Assembly (NCBI GenBank): GCA_017557475.1 | Contig: JAFYYO010000008.1 | Span: 1 to 6,142 of the forward strand | DNA: 6,142 bases | Origin: Bacteroidaceae bacterium | GTDB taxonomy: Bacteria > Bacteroidota > Bacteroidia > Bacteroidales > Bacteroidaceae | Direction: 5' to 3' | Shown: positions 1-5,770 of the stretch, one piece after another | How positions within the stretch are numbered: the stretch's first letter is position 1 | Layout: each line of letters starts with the position of its first letter | Notes under the pieces: model-generated | The model's database searches: none | Seen by the model: only the letters and a program-made list of their open reading frames with translations | Told to the model about the DNA's origin: nothing | Made by a program: the position numbers and the translations under genes

Positions 1-1249
1 AGGGGAAGGTGTGGGCACCGCATTTGCTGCCGAGCAGGAGAGAATCACAACTGCTGTAGTTGCGAGCGCCATCGGCAGTGGAGGCAATCTTGACGAGCCC
101 TCGATAGGCATTCTGGCTTTTGCCTGCACTGATGCCCTTCGAGATGATGGTGCTCTTGGTGTTCTTGCCGATGTGAATCATCTTGGTGCCAGTGTCGGCC
201 TGCTGATAGTTGTTGGTCAGCGCAACACTATAAAACTCTGCCTGACTGCCGTCGCCAGAGAGAACACAGCTGGGATACTTCCATGTGATAGCACTTCCTG
301 TCTCGACCTGAGTCCACGAGAGTCGGCTGTTGGCACCACGCAGATGACCGCGTTTAGTGACGAGATTGAGCACGCCACCCTTGCCTTCGCTGTCCCCCGG
401 ATACCAGTTCTGGACCGTACTATACTTGACTTCTGCCCGCTCTTTCACTATTATCTCGACGATGGCGGCGTGGAGCTGGTTCTCGTCACGCATGGGTGCC
501 GTGCATCCTTCAAGGTAGCTGACGTAGGCATCATCGTCGCACACGATGAGTGTTCGCTCGAATTGTCCTGTGCCGCGGGCATTGATGCGGAAGTACGTGC
601 TGAGTTCCATCGGGCAACGAACGCCTTTTGGAATATAGACGAAGGAGCCGTCGCTGAAGACTGCGGAGTTGAGTGCGGCATAGAAGTTGTCTTTGTAGGG
701 GACGACGCTCCCCAAGTACTCGCGCACCAAGTCAGGATGTTCGCGGACGGCCTCGCTGATTGAGCAGAAGATGATGCCTTTCTCCTTGAGTTTCTCGCGG
801 AACGTCGTCTTGACACTCACCGAGTCCATCACGGCATCGACGGCTGTTCCTGCCAGCGCCATTCGCTCTTCCAGAGGGATGCCCAGCTTGTCGAAGGTCT
901 TGATAAGTTCAGGGTCGATTTCAGAAGAACCGTCTTGCTCCTTGCCCCTTGCCCCTTGCCCCTTCTTTGTGGGGGCCGCGTAGTAGCTGATCTCCTGGTA
1001 GTCGATAGGCGGCAACGAGAGGTGTCCCCAAGTGGGTTGCTCCATCGTGAGCCAATGGTGGAAGGCTTTCAAGCGGAACTGCAAGAGCCAATCAGGCTCA
1101 CCTTTTTTCTGAGAGATGAGTCGCACGACGTCCTCCGAGAGCCCTTTCTCGATGATGTCCGTCTGCACGTCGGTGGTGAAGCCATACTCGTACTTCTTCT
1201 CCGCCACTTCGCGAACAAAGCTGTTCTTTCCTTCTGTCCTGTCCTTCAT
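1..1249 (-). CDS. sufB: SufB, Fe-S cluster assembly scaffold subunit (3' end cut by window edge)
   Basis: SufB is the core of the cytosolic SufBC2D scaffold, on which iron-sulfur clusters are built and handed to target proteins. The 416 codons read from ATG 1249 match the family throughout: the N-terminal EYGFTTDV stretch (residues 21-28), the SYYAAP segment (88-93), [14 protein letters not shown] (112-125), [14 protein letters not shown] (137-150), and the beta-helix core ending in [16 protein letters not shown] (401-416). C401 aligns with E. coli SufB Cys405 and C249 with Cys254; the partner of Glu434 would lie outside the window. About 65-80 C-terminal residues are missing because the window ends. 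The start is supported by a TATCTTTG promoter element just upstream and the absence of an earlier in-frame start. Residues 96-106 are encoded by a tandem heptamer repeat, an odd low-complexity linker. sufC, sufD and sufS would be expected further left (inference). Confidence 0.97.
   Translation of the reverse strand, partial: MKDRTEGKNSFVREVAEKKYEYGFTTDVQTDIIEKGLSEDVVRLISQKKGEPDWLLQFRLKAFHHWLTMEQPTWGHLSLPPIDYQEISYYAAPTKKGQGARGKEQDGSSEIDPELIKTFDKLGIPLEERMALAGTAVDAVMDSVSVKTTFREKLKEKGIIFCSISEAVREHPDLVREYLGSVVPYKDNFYAALNSAVFSDGSFVYIPKGVRCPMELSTYFRINARGTGQFERTLIVCDDDAYVSYLEGCTAPMRDENQLHAAIVEIIVKERAEVKYSTVQNWYPGDSEGKGGVLNLVTKRGHLRGANSRLSWTQVETGSAITWKYPSCVLSGDGSQAEFYSVALTNNYQQADTGTKMIHIGKNTKSTIISKGISAGKSQNAYRGLVKIASTADGARNYSSCDSLLLGSKCGAHTFP
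935..964. repeat. Tandem heptamer repeat TTGCCCC inside sufB
   Basis: Three perfect copies of TTGCCCC (942-948, 949-955, 956-962) are preceded by a one-mismatch copy, TTGCTCC (935-941), and followed by a partial TT. On the sufB strand the repeat reads GGGGCAA and encodes a Gly/Ala/Arg/Lys/Gln-rich linker around residues 96-105, between the AAPTKK and EIDPEL blocks. The unit is 7 bp, so gain or loss of one copy would shift the sufB frame, while three copies (21 bp) preserve it. Confidence 0.9.
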
Positions 1250-1257
1250 TGCGACTG

Positions 1258-1265
1258 CAAAGATA
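1258..1265 (-). promoter_or_regulatory. sufB promoter, -7 element TATCTTTG
   Basis: TATCTTTG on the minus strand is an exact match to the Bacteroidota -7 consensus TAnnTTTG. No clear TTG is seen 19-21 bases upstream, so the -33 half is weak. Only eight bases separate the element from the sufB ATG, so transcription would start within a few bases of the start codon, giving a very short or absent leader. An imperfect dyad TTAAG-N6-CTTAA (1299-1314) lies upstream and could be an operator, but this is speculative. Confidence 0.6.
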
Positions 1266-1351
1266 CATAAAAATTCGTTATATATAAGTCAGTCATGGTT
1301 AAGAAAACGCTTAAGTGTGTGCTTTTAGTGCGAAACACCACAATATACCAG

Positions 1352-1386
1352 CAGTCCCATCATGGGAGACTTCCACGATGGGACTG
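1352..1386. other. Long hairpin between cydB and sufB
   Basis: CAGTCCCATC (1352-1361) pairs perfectly with GATGGGACTG (1377-1386). After one A/C mismatch the stem continues as TGGGA (1363-1367) with TTCCA (1371-1375), including one G-T pair, around a GAC triloop. This makes about 15 pairs in 35 bases. Neither strand shows a T-run after it, so it is not a classical intrinsic terminator. It may still protect or end the cydB transcript, be a repeat-derived element, or be a protein-binding dyad upstream of sufB. Confidence 0.75.
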
Positions 1387-1440
1387 GCTTGGCCGTAGCT
1401 GTCTTCTATGCAAGAAGGTTACGATTATGGGAGAGAAATG

Positions 1441-1463
1441 CAAAAAACCTAAGAGGAACTTAG
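1441..1463 (-). terminator. Weak intrinsic terminator of cydB
   Basis: On the minus strand CTAAG-TTCCT-CTTAG (5-bp stem, 5-base loop, 1449-1463) overlaps the cydB TAA stop and is followed by G and six T residues. The T-run is good but the stem is short and AT-rich, so efficiency is uncertain. The stronger T-less hairpin at 1352-1386 lies 60 bases further on. Confidence 0.4.
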
Positions 1464-2611
1464 TAAGCGTGGTCTGTATTGATTTCCTCCAACGTGATTT
1501 CCTTTTTGTCGATGGCGTGCCAAGCGTAGATGATGTAGGCCAGGACGAAGGGAACCAGCAAACTTACGTAGAACATAGTGCGCAAGGTAAACTCACTGCT
1601 TGAGGAGTTTTGCATTGTGAGCGAGGACTGAAGGTCTGCGGTCGATGGGTAGTAGGCTGTGTTGTTCCAGGCCGTCAACAAGAGTAAAACCAGAACGGTA
1701 ACTACTGTGCCGAACCCCGTAACCCAAAAACCGCGCTTCCATGCTTTGTGTGTCAGCGACCATAGAATGCCGAAAAGTACGAACACAACACCAATGATAA
1801 GTACTGCCAAAAGCGGCCACATCTGGATGAGGTTGTGCAAATACTTATATGGTTCCATGTAGATGACACCAGTCTGCGAGTTGTAGGCATAGCCATCGCA
1901 GGTTAAGATATGGGCAAGGAAAGCGAGAAACAGTCCCAAGAACAGTATGGTGCTACGCCAAAGGGGTTGGATAATTTGGTCGTGACCTTGGAGCAGATTG
2001 TCGTCCAACCGGTTGTGGATATAGAGACAGCCCAGCACGCGAGCCAGGAAGAAGACGGCTAGTCCCAGTACAAGGTTCCATGGATTCAACAAGGCATCAA
2101 GGCCATGAGAGGCATTAGCCCATCGGCTGATGGTCAATGACCACTCGGAATCGACGATGTTGCCTTTTTCAACTATGAAGTTGGAGCCGGTGAAGAAGGT
2201 GGCAACGGCTCCGCCAAGAAGTAGAGGACCCAGTATGCCGTTCAGGACAAGCAGCCATTGGAATGTACGTGTGCCCAGCAAGTTGCCCAGTTTGTTCTGG
2301 AACTCGTAGCTGACAGCCTGCAGTACGAAGGAGAAGAGAATAATCATCCACAGCCAGTAGGCTCCTCCAAAGCTGGTGGAGTAGAAGAGAGGATAGGAGG
2401 CGAAAAAGGCTCCTCCGAAGGTCACGAGCGTGGTGAAGGTGAACTCCCACTTGCGACCTGTGGCATTTACGACAAGTCTGCGCTCGTCAGGAGTCTTGCC
2501 AATGGTAAAGATGAGCGAGTTGGCACCCTGAACAAACATCAGGAAAACAAGAATCGCTGCCAGCAGGGCTACTATTAAACACCAGTAGTGTTGTAAGAAT
2601 AAGTATGTCAT
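1460..2611 (-). CDS. cydB: CydB, cytochrome bd quinol oxidase subunit II
   Basis: Subunit II of the membrane-bound bd oxidase, which forms a heterodimer with CydA and is needed for stable heme insertion. The 383-residue protein is strongly hydrophobic, with about eight to nine membrane segments starting at residues 9-27. Family landmarks include an ER pair (43-44), the GRKWEF stretch (52-57) and GGAFFASYPLFYS (66-78), equivalent to the E. coli GGALFAAWPM region. Where E. coli has DGFD near residue 26 this protein has QGAN (28-31), and the Trp-Asp of the E. coli WDGNQVW motif is Trp-Glu here (W55-E56). I believe this is normal for the Bacteroidota branch. The C-terminus is short and charged. 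The ATG overlaps the cydA stop in an ATGA arrangement, implying translational coupling. A weak terminator follows the stop. Confidence 0.97.
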   Translation of the reverse strand: MTYLFLQHYWCLIVALLAAILVFLMFVQGANSLIFTIGKTPDERRLVVNATGRKWEFTFTTLVTFGGAFFASYPLFYSTSFGGAYWLWMIILFSFVLQAVSYEFQNKLGNLLGTRTFQWLLVLNGILGPLLLGGAVATFFTGSNFIVEKGNIVDSEWSLTISRWANASHGLDALLNPWNLVLGLAVFFLARVLGCLYIHNRLDDNLLQGHDQIIQPLWRSTILFLGLFLAFLAHILTCDGYAYNSQTGVIYMEPYKYLHNLIQMWPLLAVLIIGVVFVLFGILWSLTHKAWKRGFWVTGFGTVVTVLVLLLLTAWNNTAYYPSTADLQSSLTMQNSSSSEFTLRTMFYVSLLVPFVLAYIIYAWHAIDKKEITLEEINTDHAY

Positions 2612-4203
2612 AGTTCAGGTCCTTTCTTGATGGTTTTACACATGATGTTAATCTCTACTGCCAACAGGGTAGTGAAGAGGATGAGGAAGAGCACGAAGGT
2701 CGTCATGACTGCCGATGAGCCAACCTCGCTTACGCCGACCCACGTGGGCAGCATATCCTGAATGGTCCAAGGTTGACGGCCAAACTCGGCAACCAGCCAT
2801 CCTGCCTCGCTGACGATGTAAGCGACGGGGATGCAGAGGATGGCAAAGGTTCCTCTCCATCTTCCTCCGAGGAGGGAGAGCTTCTTTTTCTTGGAGTCTC
2901 CTTCTATCTCGTTTTCCTGGGAGGTTGGGAAGGGACTTAGCATTATCAGGAACAGCAGGACGAACAGGCATCCGCCACCAACCATCACGCGGAAGGCATA
3001 GAAGCAGACGGGGATGTAGGGTACGACTTGAGCGCGATCCTTCACATAGCCGTAGCCGAAGTAAGGCATGTTTTCCTGAATCTCTTTGCTGAGTTCTGCC
3101 AGAAAATCTGCAGGTGCGTCGTCCGCCTTTGCCTTTCGATATTCCTGCAGGGCTGTGATGGCACATTGTCCGCGTTTAATCTTTTCGTTCAGCGAAGGCT
3201 CGTGTGTGCCGTCCGATTTAGTGTAGCCTTCCAGGATGTCGCGTATTCCGGGTACGTATCCATTCATGTCGTTTGTTGCAAGGAACGATAGAGCATAGGG
3301 TACAGCCAGTTTCATGGGAGGCTCTTCCTGCTCTTCGAAGTCGGGTTGTTGGAAGGGATTGATGCCCGCCATGATGGTGAGCGGCTGATCGGTGCCACCT
3401 TTGTAGAGTGCTTCCATCGCAGCCAGTTTCATCGGTTGTGTCTGGGCAATGGTGTAGGCAGAATGGTGTCCGGAGAGCATTATCAAAGCAGAGGAGATGA
3501 GTCCGAAGACGGTACCTATGCGTAGGCTCTTGCGAGCGAACTCCAGATGGCGGTTCTTCAGCAGATACCAACTTGAGACACCTACCACGAAAACTGCACC
3601 TAGAACCCAAGCCGAAAGTACGGTGTGGACGAACTTGTCAACAGCTACAGGTGACAGAGCCACATCTGCGAAGCTCGTCATCTCGTTTCGAACGGTTTCT
3701 GGATTGAAGGTCTGTCCGACGGGATGCTGCATCCATGAGTTGGCGACCAGAATCCACCAGGCAGAGATGGTTGCGCCCAAACCGGTGAGCCACGTGGAAG
3801 CCAGGTGGAAACCCTTGCCGACCTTGTTCCATCCGAAGAACATCACTGCCACGAATGTCGATTCCATAAAGAAGGCCACGATGCCCTCGATGGCAAGCGG
3901 CGCACCAAAGATGTCGCCCACAAGGTAGCTGTAATTGCTCCAGTTGGTGCCGAACTCAAACTCCAAGATGAGGCCCGTTGCCACACCCATCGCGAAGTTA
4001 ATGCCGAAGAGGCGTTGCCAGAACTTGGCTGTCTGCTTCCAGAACTCACCGCCCTTGCGGTAGTACTGTGTCTCCATGATGCCCATCACCACAGCCAGAC
4101 CAAGTGTCAGAGGTACGAACAGCCAATGATAGATGGCCGTCAGGGCGAACTGCGCTCTTGCCCAGTCCACCATTGTCATGTCGATTGATAGTAGTTGATT
4201 CAT
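2608..4203 (-). CDS. cydA: CydA, cytochrome bd quinol oxidase subunit I
   Basis: Catalytic subunit of the cytochrome bd oxidase, which oxidises quinol in the inner membrane and reduces oxygen to water, carrying hemes b558, b595 and d. The 531-residue product covers the whole family length. The heme ligands can be placed: H26 (E. coli His19), H193 in FVHT (His186) and M407 in AFRVMV (Met393). The acidic pair E106 and E114 in AIEG and MEST matches E. coli Glu99 and Glu107. The quinol loop (about 245-400) keeps KLAAMEA (259-265), and its length is comparable to that of E. coli, suggesting the long Q-loop type. GRQPW is at 475-479. M1 leaves a seven-residue N-terminal extension relative to E. coli, usual for this phylum; M9 and M11 are alternative starts and no clear Shine-Dalgarno decides. 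In anaerobic gut-type Bacteroidota this enzyme scavenges nanomolar oxygen. It is the middle gene of the operon. Confidence 0.98.
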   Translation of the reverse strand: MNQLLSIDMTMVDWARAQFALTAIYHWLFVPLTLGLAVVMGIMETQYYRKGGEFWKQTAKFWQRLFGINFAMGVATGLILEFEFGTNWSNYSYLVGDIFGAPLAIEGIVAFFMESTFVAVMFFGWNKVGKGFHLASTWLTGLGATISAWWILVANSWMQHPVGQTFNPETVRNEMTSFADVALSPVAVDKFVHTVLSAWVLGAVFVVGVSSWYLLKNRHLEFARKSLRIGTVFGLISSALIMLSGHHSAYTIAQTQPMKLAAMEALYKGGTDQPLTIMAGINPFQQPDFEEQEEPPMKLAVPYALSFLATNDMNGYVPGIRDILEGYTKSDGTHEPSLNEKIKRGQCAITALQEYRKAKADDAPADFLAELSKEIQENMPYFGYGYVKDRAQVVPYIPVCFYAFRVMVGGGCLFVLLFLIMLSPFPTSQENEIEGDSKKKKLSLLGGRWRGTFAILCIPVAYIVSEAGWLVAEFGRQPWTIQDMLPTWVGVSEVGSSAVMTTFVLFLILFTTLLAVEINIMCKTIKKGPEL

Positions 4204-4263
4204 GATATTTGAGGTTATGAGTTTATATGAATTAAGCGTTCAAGCGTGCCGCACCACTATTTC

Positions 4264-4467
4264 TCACGGTTTTAGTCTTTCCGAGACGAATTCGGCTTCC
4301 TGTCCCGATTGCGCATGCTCCTTGATATAATTAGGGAAGAAGAACGCTTTCAGCACCACGAAGATGATGAAGAGCTTCACCAAGATGATGAGCCAGAGCG
4401 TCCGTCCTATGGTCATGTTGCGGAACCCCTCATAGTAGAAGTCCCATATTCTGAGTATAGTCTTCAC
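4264..4467 (-). CDS. DUF4492-family small membrane protein, first gene of cyd operon
   Basis: A 67-residue protein with a single membrane helix at about residues 23-43 (LWLIILVKLFIIFVVL...), preceded by the YYEGFRNMTIGRTLW block (11-25) and followed by FFFPN and a charged tail. This is the pattern of the DUF4492 family, found next to cydA in Bacteroidota. I chose GTG 4467 as start because it gives the usual family length and lies just after a promoter; the only in-frame ATG further upstream (4608) would place the N-terminus inside the divergent neighbour. A shorter product from M18 would lose part of the conserved block. The stop is 60 bases before cydA. By position it may be an assembly or stability subunit analogous to CydX or CydS in other bacteria, but this is inference; the function is not established to my knowledge. 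Confidence 0.85.
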   Translation of the reverse strand: MKTILRIWDFYYEGFRNMTIGRTLWLIILVKLFIIFVVLKAFFFPNYIKEHAQSGQEAEFVSERLKP

Positions 4468-4472
4468 GAATG

Positions 4473-4502
4473 CAAAGAAATGAAATTTATTTGATAATGC
4501 AA
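4473..4502 (-). promoter_or_regulatory. Promoter of the cyd operon
   Basis: On the minus strand TTG (4500-4502) is separated by exactly 19 bases from TTTCTTTG (4473-4480), one mismatch from the Bacteroidota TTG-N19/21-TAnnTTTG consensus. Only five bases lie between the -7 element and the GTG at 4467, so the transcript may start at or within a few bases of the start codon. It sits back to back with the promoter of the divergent gene. Confidence 0.55.
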
Positions 4503-4531
4503 TGAAGATAATGAAATAAGTTTCCTTTAGT

Positions 4532-4561
4532 TTGAAAATATGGGAAAAAAACTTAACTTTG
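4532..4561 (+). promoter_or_regulatory. Promoter of the YhcH-family gene
   Basis: TTG at 4532-4534, 19 bases, then TAACTTTG at 4554-4561: a full match to the Bacteroidota -33/-7 consensus. Transcription should begin near 4566, leaving a leader of about 25 bases before the ATG at 4592. No good Shine-Dalgarno is visible. Confidence 0.75.
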
Positions 4562-4591
4562 CAGGGCAAAACACAAACGAAGCAACACGAC

Positions 4592-5056
4592 ATGATTCTT
4601 GATGACATTCAGGCTTTTGACCGCTATCTTGGTTTGAATCCGCTTTTTCCTGCAGTAGCAGAATTTCTGCGCACGACTGACCTCAATTCCCTGCCAACTG
4701 GCATTACGAAAATCCTTGGCGACGACCTCTACATCAACGTTCAGCAGGCTCCTGCGAAGACACGCAAGGAGGCTCGCTTCGAGTCTCATCGGCGCATGAT
4801 AGACATACAGGTTCCCTTCTCTGATAGTGAAGAGTATGGTTGGGCTCCTGCCTCCTCGTTGCCTGTAGGCACTTATGATGAGCTCAGCGACATGACCTTG
4901 CACGACCCCGCAGCTCCGCAAACCTCCGAGGATGTTGCAAGAACTTACTTCACCCTGCACCCAGGAGAGTTCGCCATCTTCTTCCCCGAGGACGGACATG
5001 CCCCGGCCATCACGCCGACTGGACTGCGGAAAGCCATCATCAAGGTGAAGGTCTAA
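4592..5056 (+). CDS. YhcH/YjgK/YiaL family protein (DUF386, cupin-like)
   Basis: A 154-residue soluble protein of the family that includes E. coli YhcH (NanQ) and YiaL, small beta-barrel proteins linked to sugar metabolism; NanQ acts as a sialic acid anomerase. Family features are the MILDDIQAF start, the NPLF stretch (16-19), LNSLPTG (31-37), the metal-site type EARFESHRRMIDIQ segment (60-73, with E64 and H66), and the closing PGEFAIFFPEDGHAP block (124-138, with H136) followed by TGLRKAIIKVK (143-153). Length is typical. ATG 4592 matches the family N-terminus and lies downstream of the promoter; the same frame is open further upstream but that part would lie within the promoter. It stands alone with no sugar genes beside it, so the substrate cannot be told. 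It is transcribed divergently from the oxidase operon. Confidence 0.93.
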   Translation: MILDDIQAFDRYLGLNPLFPAVAEFLRTTDLNSLPTGITKILGDDLYINVQQAPAKTRKEARFESHRRMIDIQVPFSDSEEYGWAPASSLPVGTYDELSDMTLHDPAAPQTSEDVARTYFTLHPGEFAIFFPEDGHAPAITPTGLRKAIIKVKV

Positions 5057-5114
5057 AGCAGACTCTAGATTTTCAATGTGTAAGCAAAAACTTGGTTGTG
5101 CTTGCATTATGTCA

Positions 5115-5288
5115 GTTATTGCACACTCCTAAAAGTGGCTAAAATGGCGGCGAAACGAGCCTAATTTGAAGATGAAGCACGTTAAGTCGTCCAACTAGGC
5201 ACGTTATGTTTGCAAACATAACACGTCTAGTTTGAAATTATCCCACGTTAAGTCTGCGGATGAAACGAGTGAAAAAGTGTGCAAAAAC
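5115..5288. repeat. 174-bp segment bounded by imperfect inverted repeats
   Basis: The ends, 5115-5130 and 5273-5288, match in inverted orientation at 13 of 16 positions, with a 9-bp identical core TTGCACACT/AGTGTGCAA. Inside are two direct copies of CTA(A/G)TTTGAA-N7-CACGTTAAGTC (5161-5188 and 5227-5254), two copies of GAAACGAG (5152-5159 and 5262-5269), three CACGTTA motifs, and a perfect 20-bp palindrome. The layout is compatible with a small non-coding repeat or MITE-like element, but no target-site duplication is obvious. Confidence 0.45.
5203..5222. repeat. Perfect 20-bp palindrome
   Basis: GTTATGTTTGCAAACATAAC is identical to its reverse complement. It could form an 8-bp hairpin with a TGCA loop in RNA, a cruciform in DNA, or serve as a dyad binding site for a dimeric regulator. 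It sits between the two direct repeats of the surrounding element. Confidence 0.9.
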
Positions 5289-5294
5289 ACGGTG

Positions 5295-5337
5295 AAATGG
5301 CCGATTTTGCTACCTGTGGTTGGCAATTAGGCCATTT
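5295..5337. repeat. Inverted repeat, AAATGGCC / GGCCATTT
   Basis: AAATGGCC (5295-5302) and GGCCATTT (5330-5337) form an 8-bp perfect stem around a 27-base interior that can pair only partly. No T-run follows on either strand, so a terminator role is not supported. Confidence 0.55.
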
Positions 5338-5339
5338 AT

Positions 5340-5367
5340 CATTGAACATTGACCATTGAACATTAGC
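5340..5367. repeat. Tandem heptamer repeat CATTGA(A/C)
   Basis: Four successive 7-bp units: CATTGAA, CATTGAC, CATTGAA and the degenerate CATTAGC. It starts two bases after the hairpin at 5295-5337. It is the second of three heptamer families in the window. Confidence 0.85.
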
Positions 5368-5566
5368 TGTAACTACTTAGGAAAGAACCATTTCTAAAAA
5401 ACATGCTTTTTAAGCGCTTCTTTTTAAAAAAGGGTACAAAAGTAAGGTCGGAGGCCTTTTAAGCGATTCTGGAGGGTTTATCAAAAACAGAAGTGTAAGT
5501 AAAAAGGCTAAATCTGTGATATTTTGTCAAGTACAGCAAGTTGTTCAAGAATAGGTAAGAAGAAAT

Positions 5567-5600
5567 AATTATGAATTATGAATTGTAAATTATGAATTAT
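5567..5600. repeat. Tandem heptamer repeat AATTATG
   Basis: Units AATTATG (5567-5573), AATTATG (5574-5580), variant AATTGTA (5581-5587), AATTATG (5588-5594) and a partial AATTAT (5595-5600). The variant unit supplies the TTG that fits as the -33 element of the downstream promoter. Confidence 0.88.
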
Positions 5601-5614
5601 TTTCCGTACCTTTG
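5583..5614 (+). promoter_or_regulatory. Promoter of the structured leader and terminal gene
   Basis: TTG (5583-5585), 21 bases, then TACCTTTG (5607-5614), matching the Bacteroidota consensus TTG-N19/21-TAnnTTTG. Transcription should start near 5617-5620, right at the first leader hairpin. The -33 triplet lies inside the AATTATG heptamer tract. Confidence 0.7.
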
Positions 5615-5617
5615 CAG

Positions 5618-5756
5618 CCGTTTTTGAACGGTATGATGACTGGATAACTCGGATTGCCAGCCGGCAAGTGTAACAACAGATGGTTCCTCGGAACCAGAAT
5701 GCAGCCCTTCTCAGGAAGGGTGTGCAGAGTGTTCTTTTATGTATTGTTGTTACACT
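5618..5756 (+). ncRNA. Structured 5' leader or small RNA with a multi-hairpin junction (unassigned)
   Basis: The sequence between promoter and open frame folds into nested helices by inspection. CCGTT-TTTG-AACGG (5618-5631) is followed by TTGCC-AGCC-GGCAA (5654-5667). Then comes a closed domain: GTGTAACAACA (5668-5678) pairs perfectly with TGTTGTTACAC (5745-5755), extendable by one pair on each side. Within it are TGGTTC-CTCG-GAACCA (5681-5696) and an 11-pair hairpin, TGCAGCCCTTC (5700-5710) with GAAGGGTGTGCA (5715-5726), tetraloop TCAG, one G-T pair and one bulged G. Bases 5727-5743 stay unpaired. A four-codon frame, ATG 5633 to TAA 5647, lies between the first two hairpins. No T-run ends the domain, so read-through into the gene at 5771 is expected. 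It could be a cis-regulatory leader, a riboswitch, or the RNA part of an RNA-protein system; I do not recognise it as a known class. Confidence 0.6.
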
Positions 5757-5770
5757 AAAACCGTTTAATC

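Larger units (their letters stand above)
5057..5582. other. Repeat-rich intergenic region without convincing genes
   Basis: I find no credible coding frame on either strand. Just after the preceding stop a weak imperfect hairpin (about 5082-5103, AAGCA paired with TGCTT) lacks a T-run, so no clear terminator is seen. The stretch holds the palindromic segment at 5115-5288, a hairpin at 5295-5337, a heptamer tract at 5340-5367, the start of a second tract (from 5567), and a 15-16-base imperfect direct repeat, CTTTTTAAGCGCTTCT (5406-5421) against CTTTTAAGCGATTCT (5456-5470). A minus-strand TACTTTTG (5437-5444) resembles a -7 element but lacks a -33 and has no gene ahead of it. Confidence 0.6.

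Noticed and set aside
11..763. 250-codon plus-strand open frame
   Set aside because: It is antisense to sufB, whose minus-strand product matches the family over its whole length; the plus-strand translation resembles nothing and has no promoter.
1352..1386. Intrinsic terminator of cydB
   Set aside because: The hairpin is strong, but no T-run follows on the minus or the plus strand; the weaker hairpin with six T residues at 1441-1463 is the better terminator candidate.
4553..5107. 184-codon minus-strand open frame
   Set aside because: It lies antisense to the YhcH-family gene, which has clear family motifs and its own promoter; the antisense product has no recognisable features.
5437..5444. 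Minus-strand promoter TACTTTTG
   Set aside because: It matches TAnnTTTG but no TTG lies at the right distance upstream, and no gene follows in that direction before the antisense of the YhcH-family gene.
5340..5600. CRISPR array
   Set aside because: The repeats are 7-bp tandem units without spacers, far too short for CRISPR, and no cas gene is present.
5618..5770. Retron-type msr/msd RNA
   Set aside because: The closing helix recalls retron a1/a2 arms, but only 66 bases lie between the arms, no long msd hairpin is present, and the following frame does not start like a retron reverse transcriptase.
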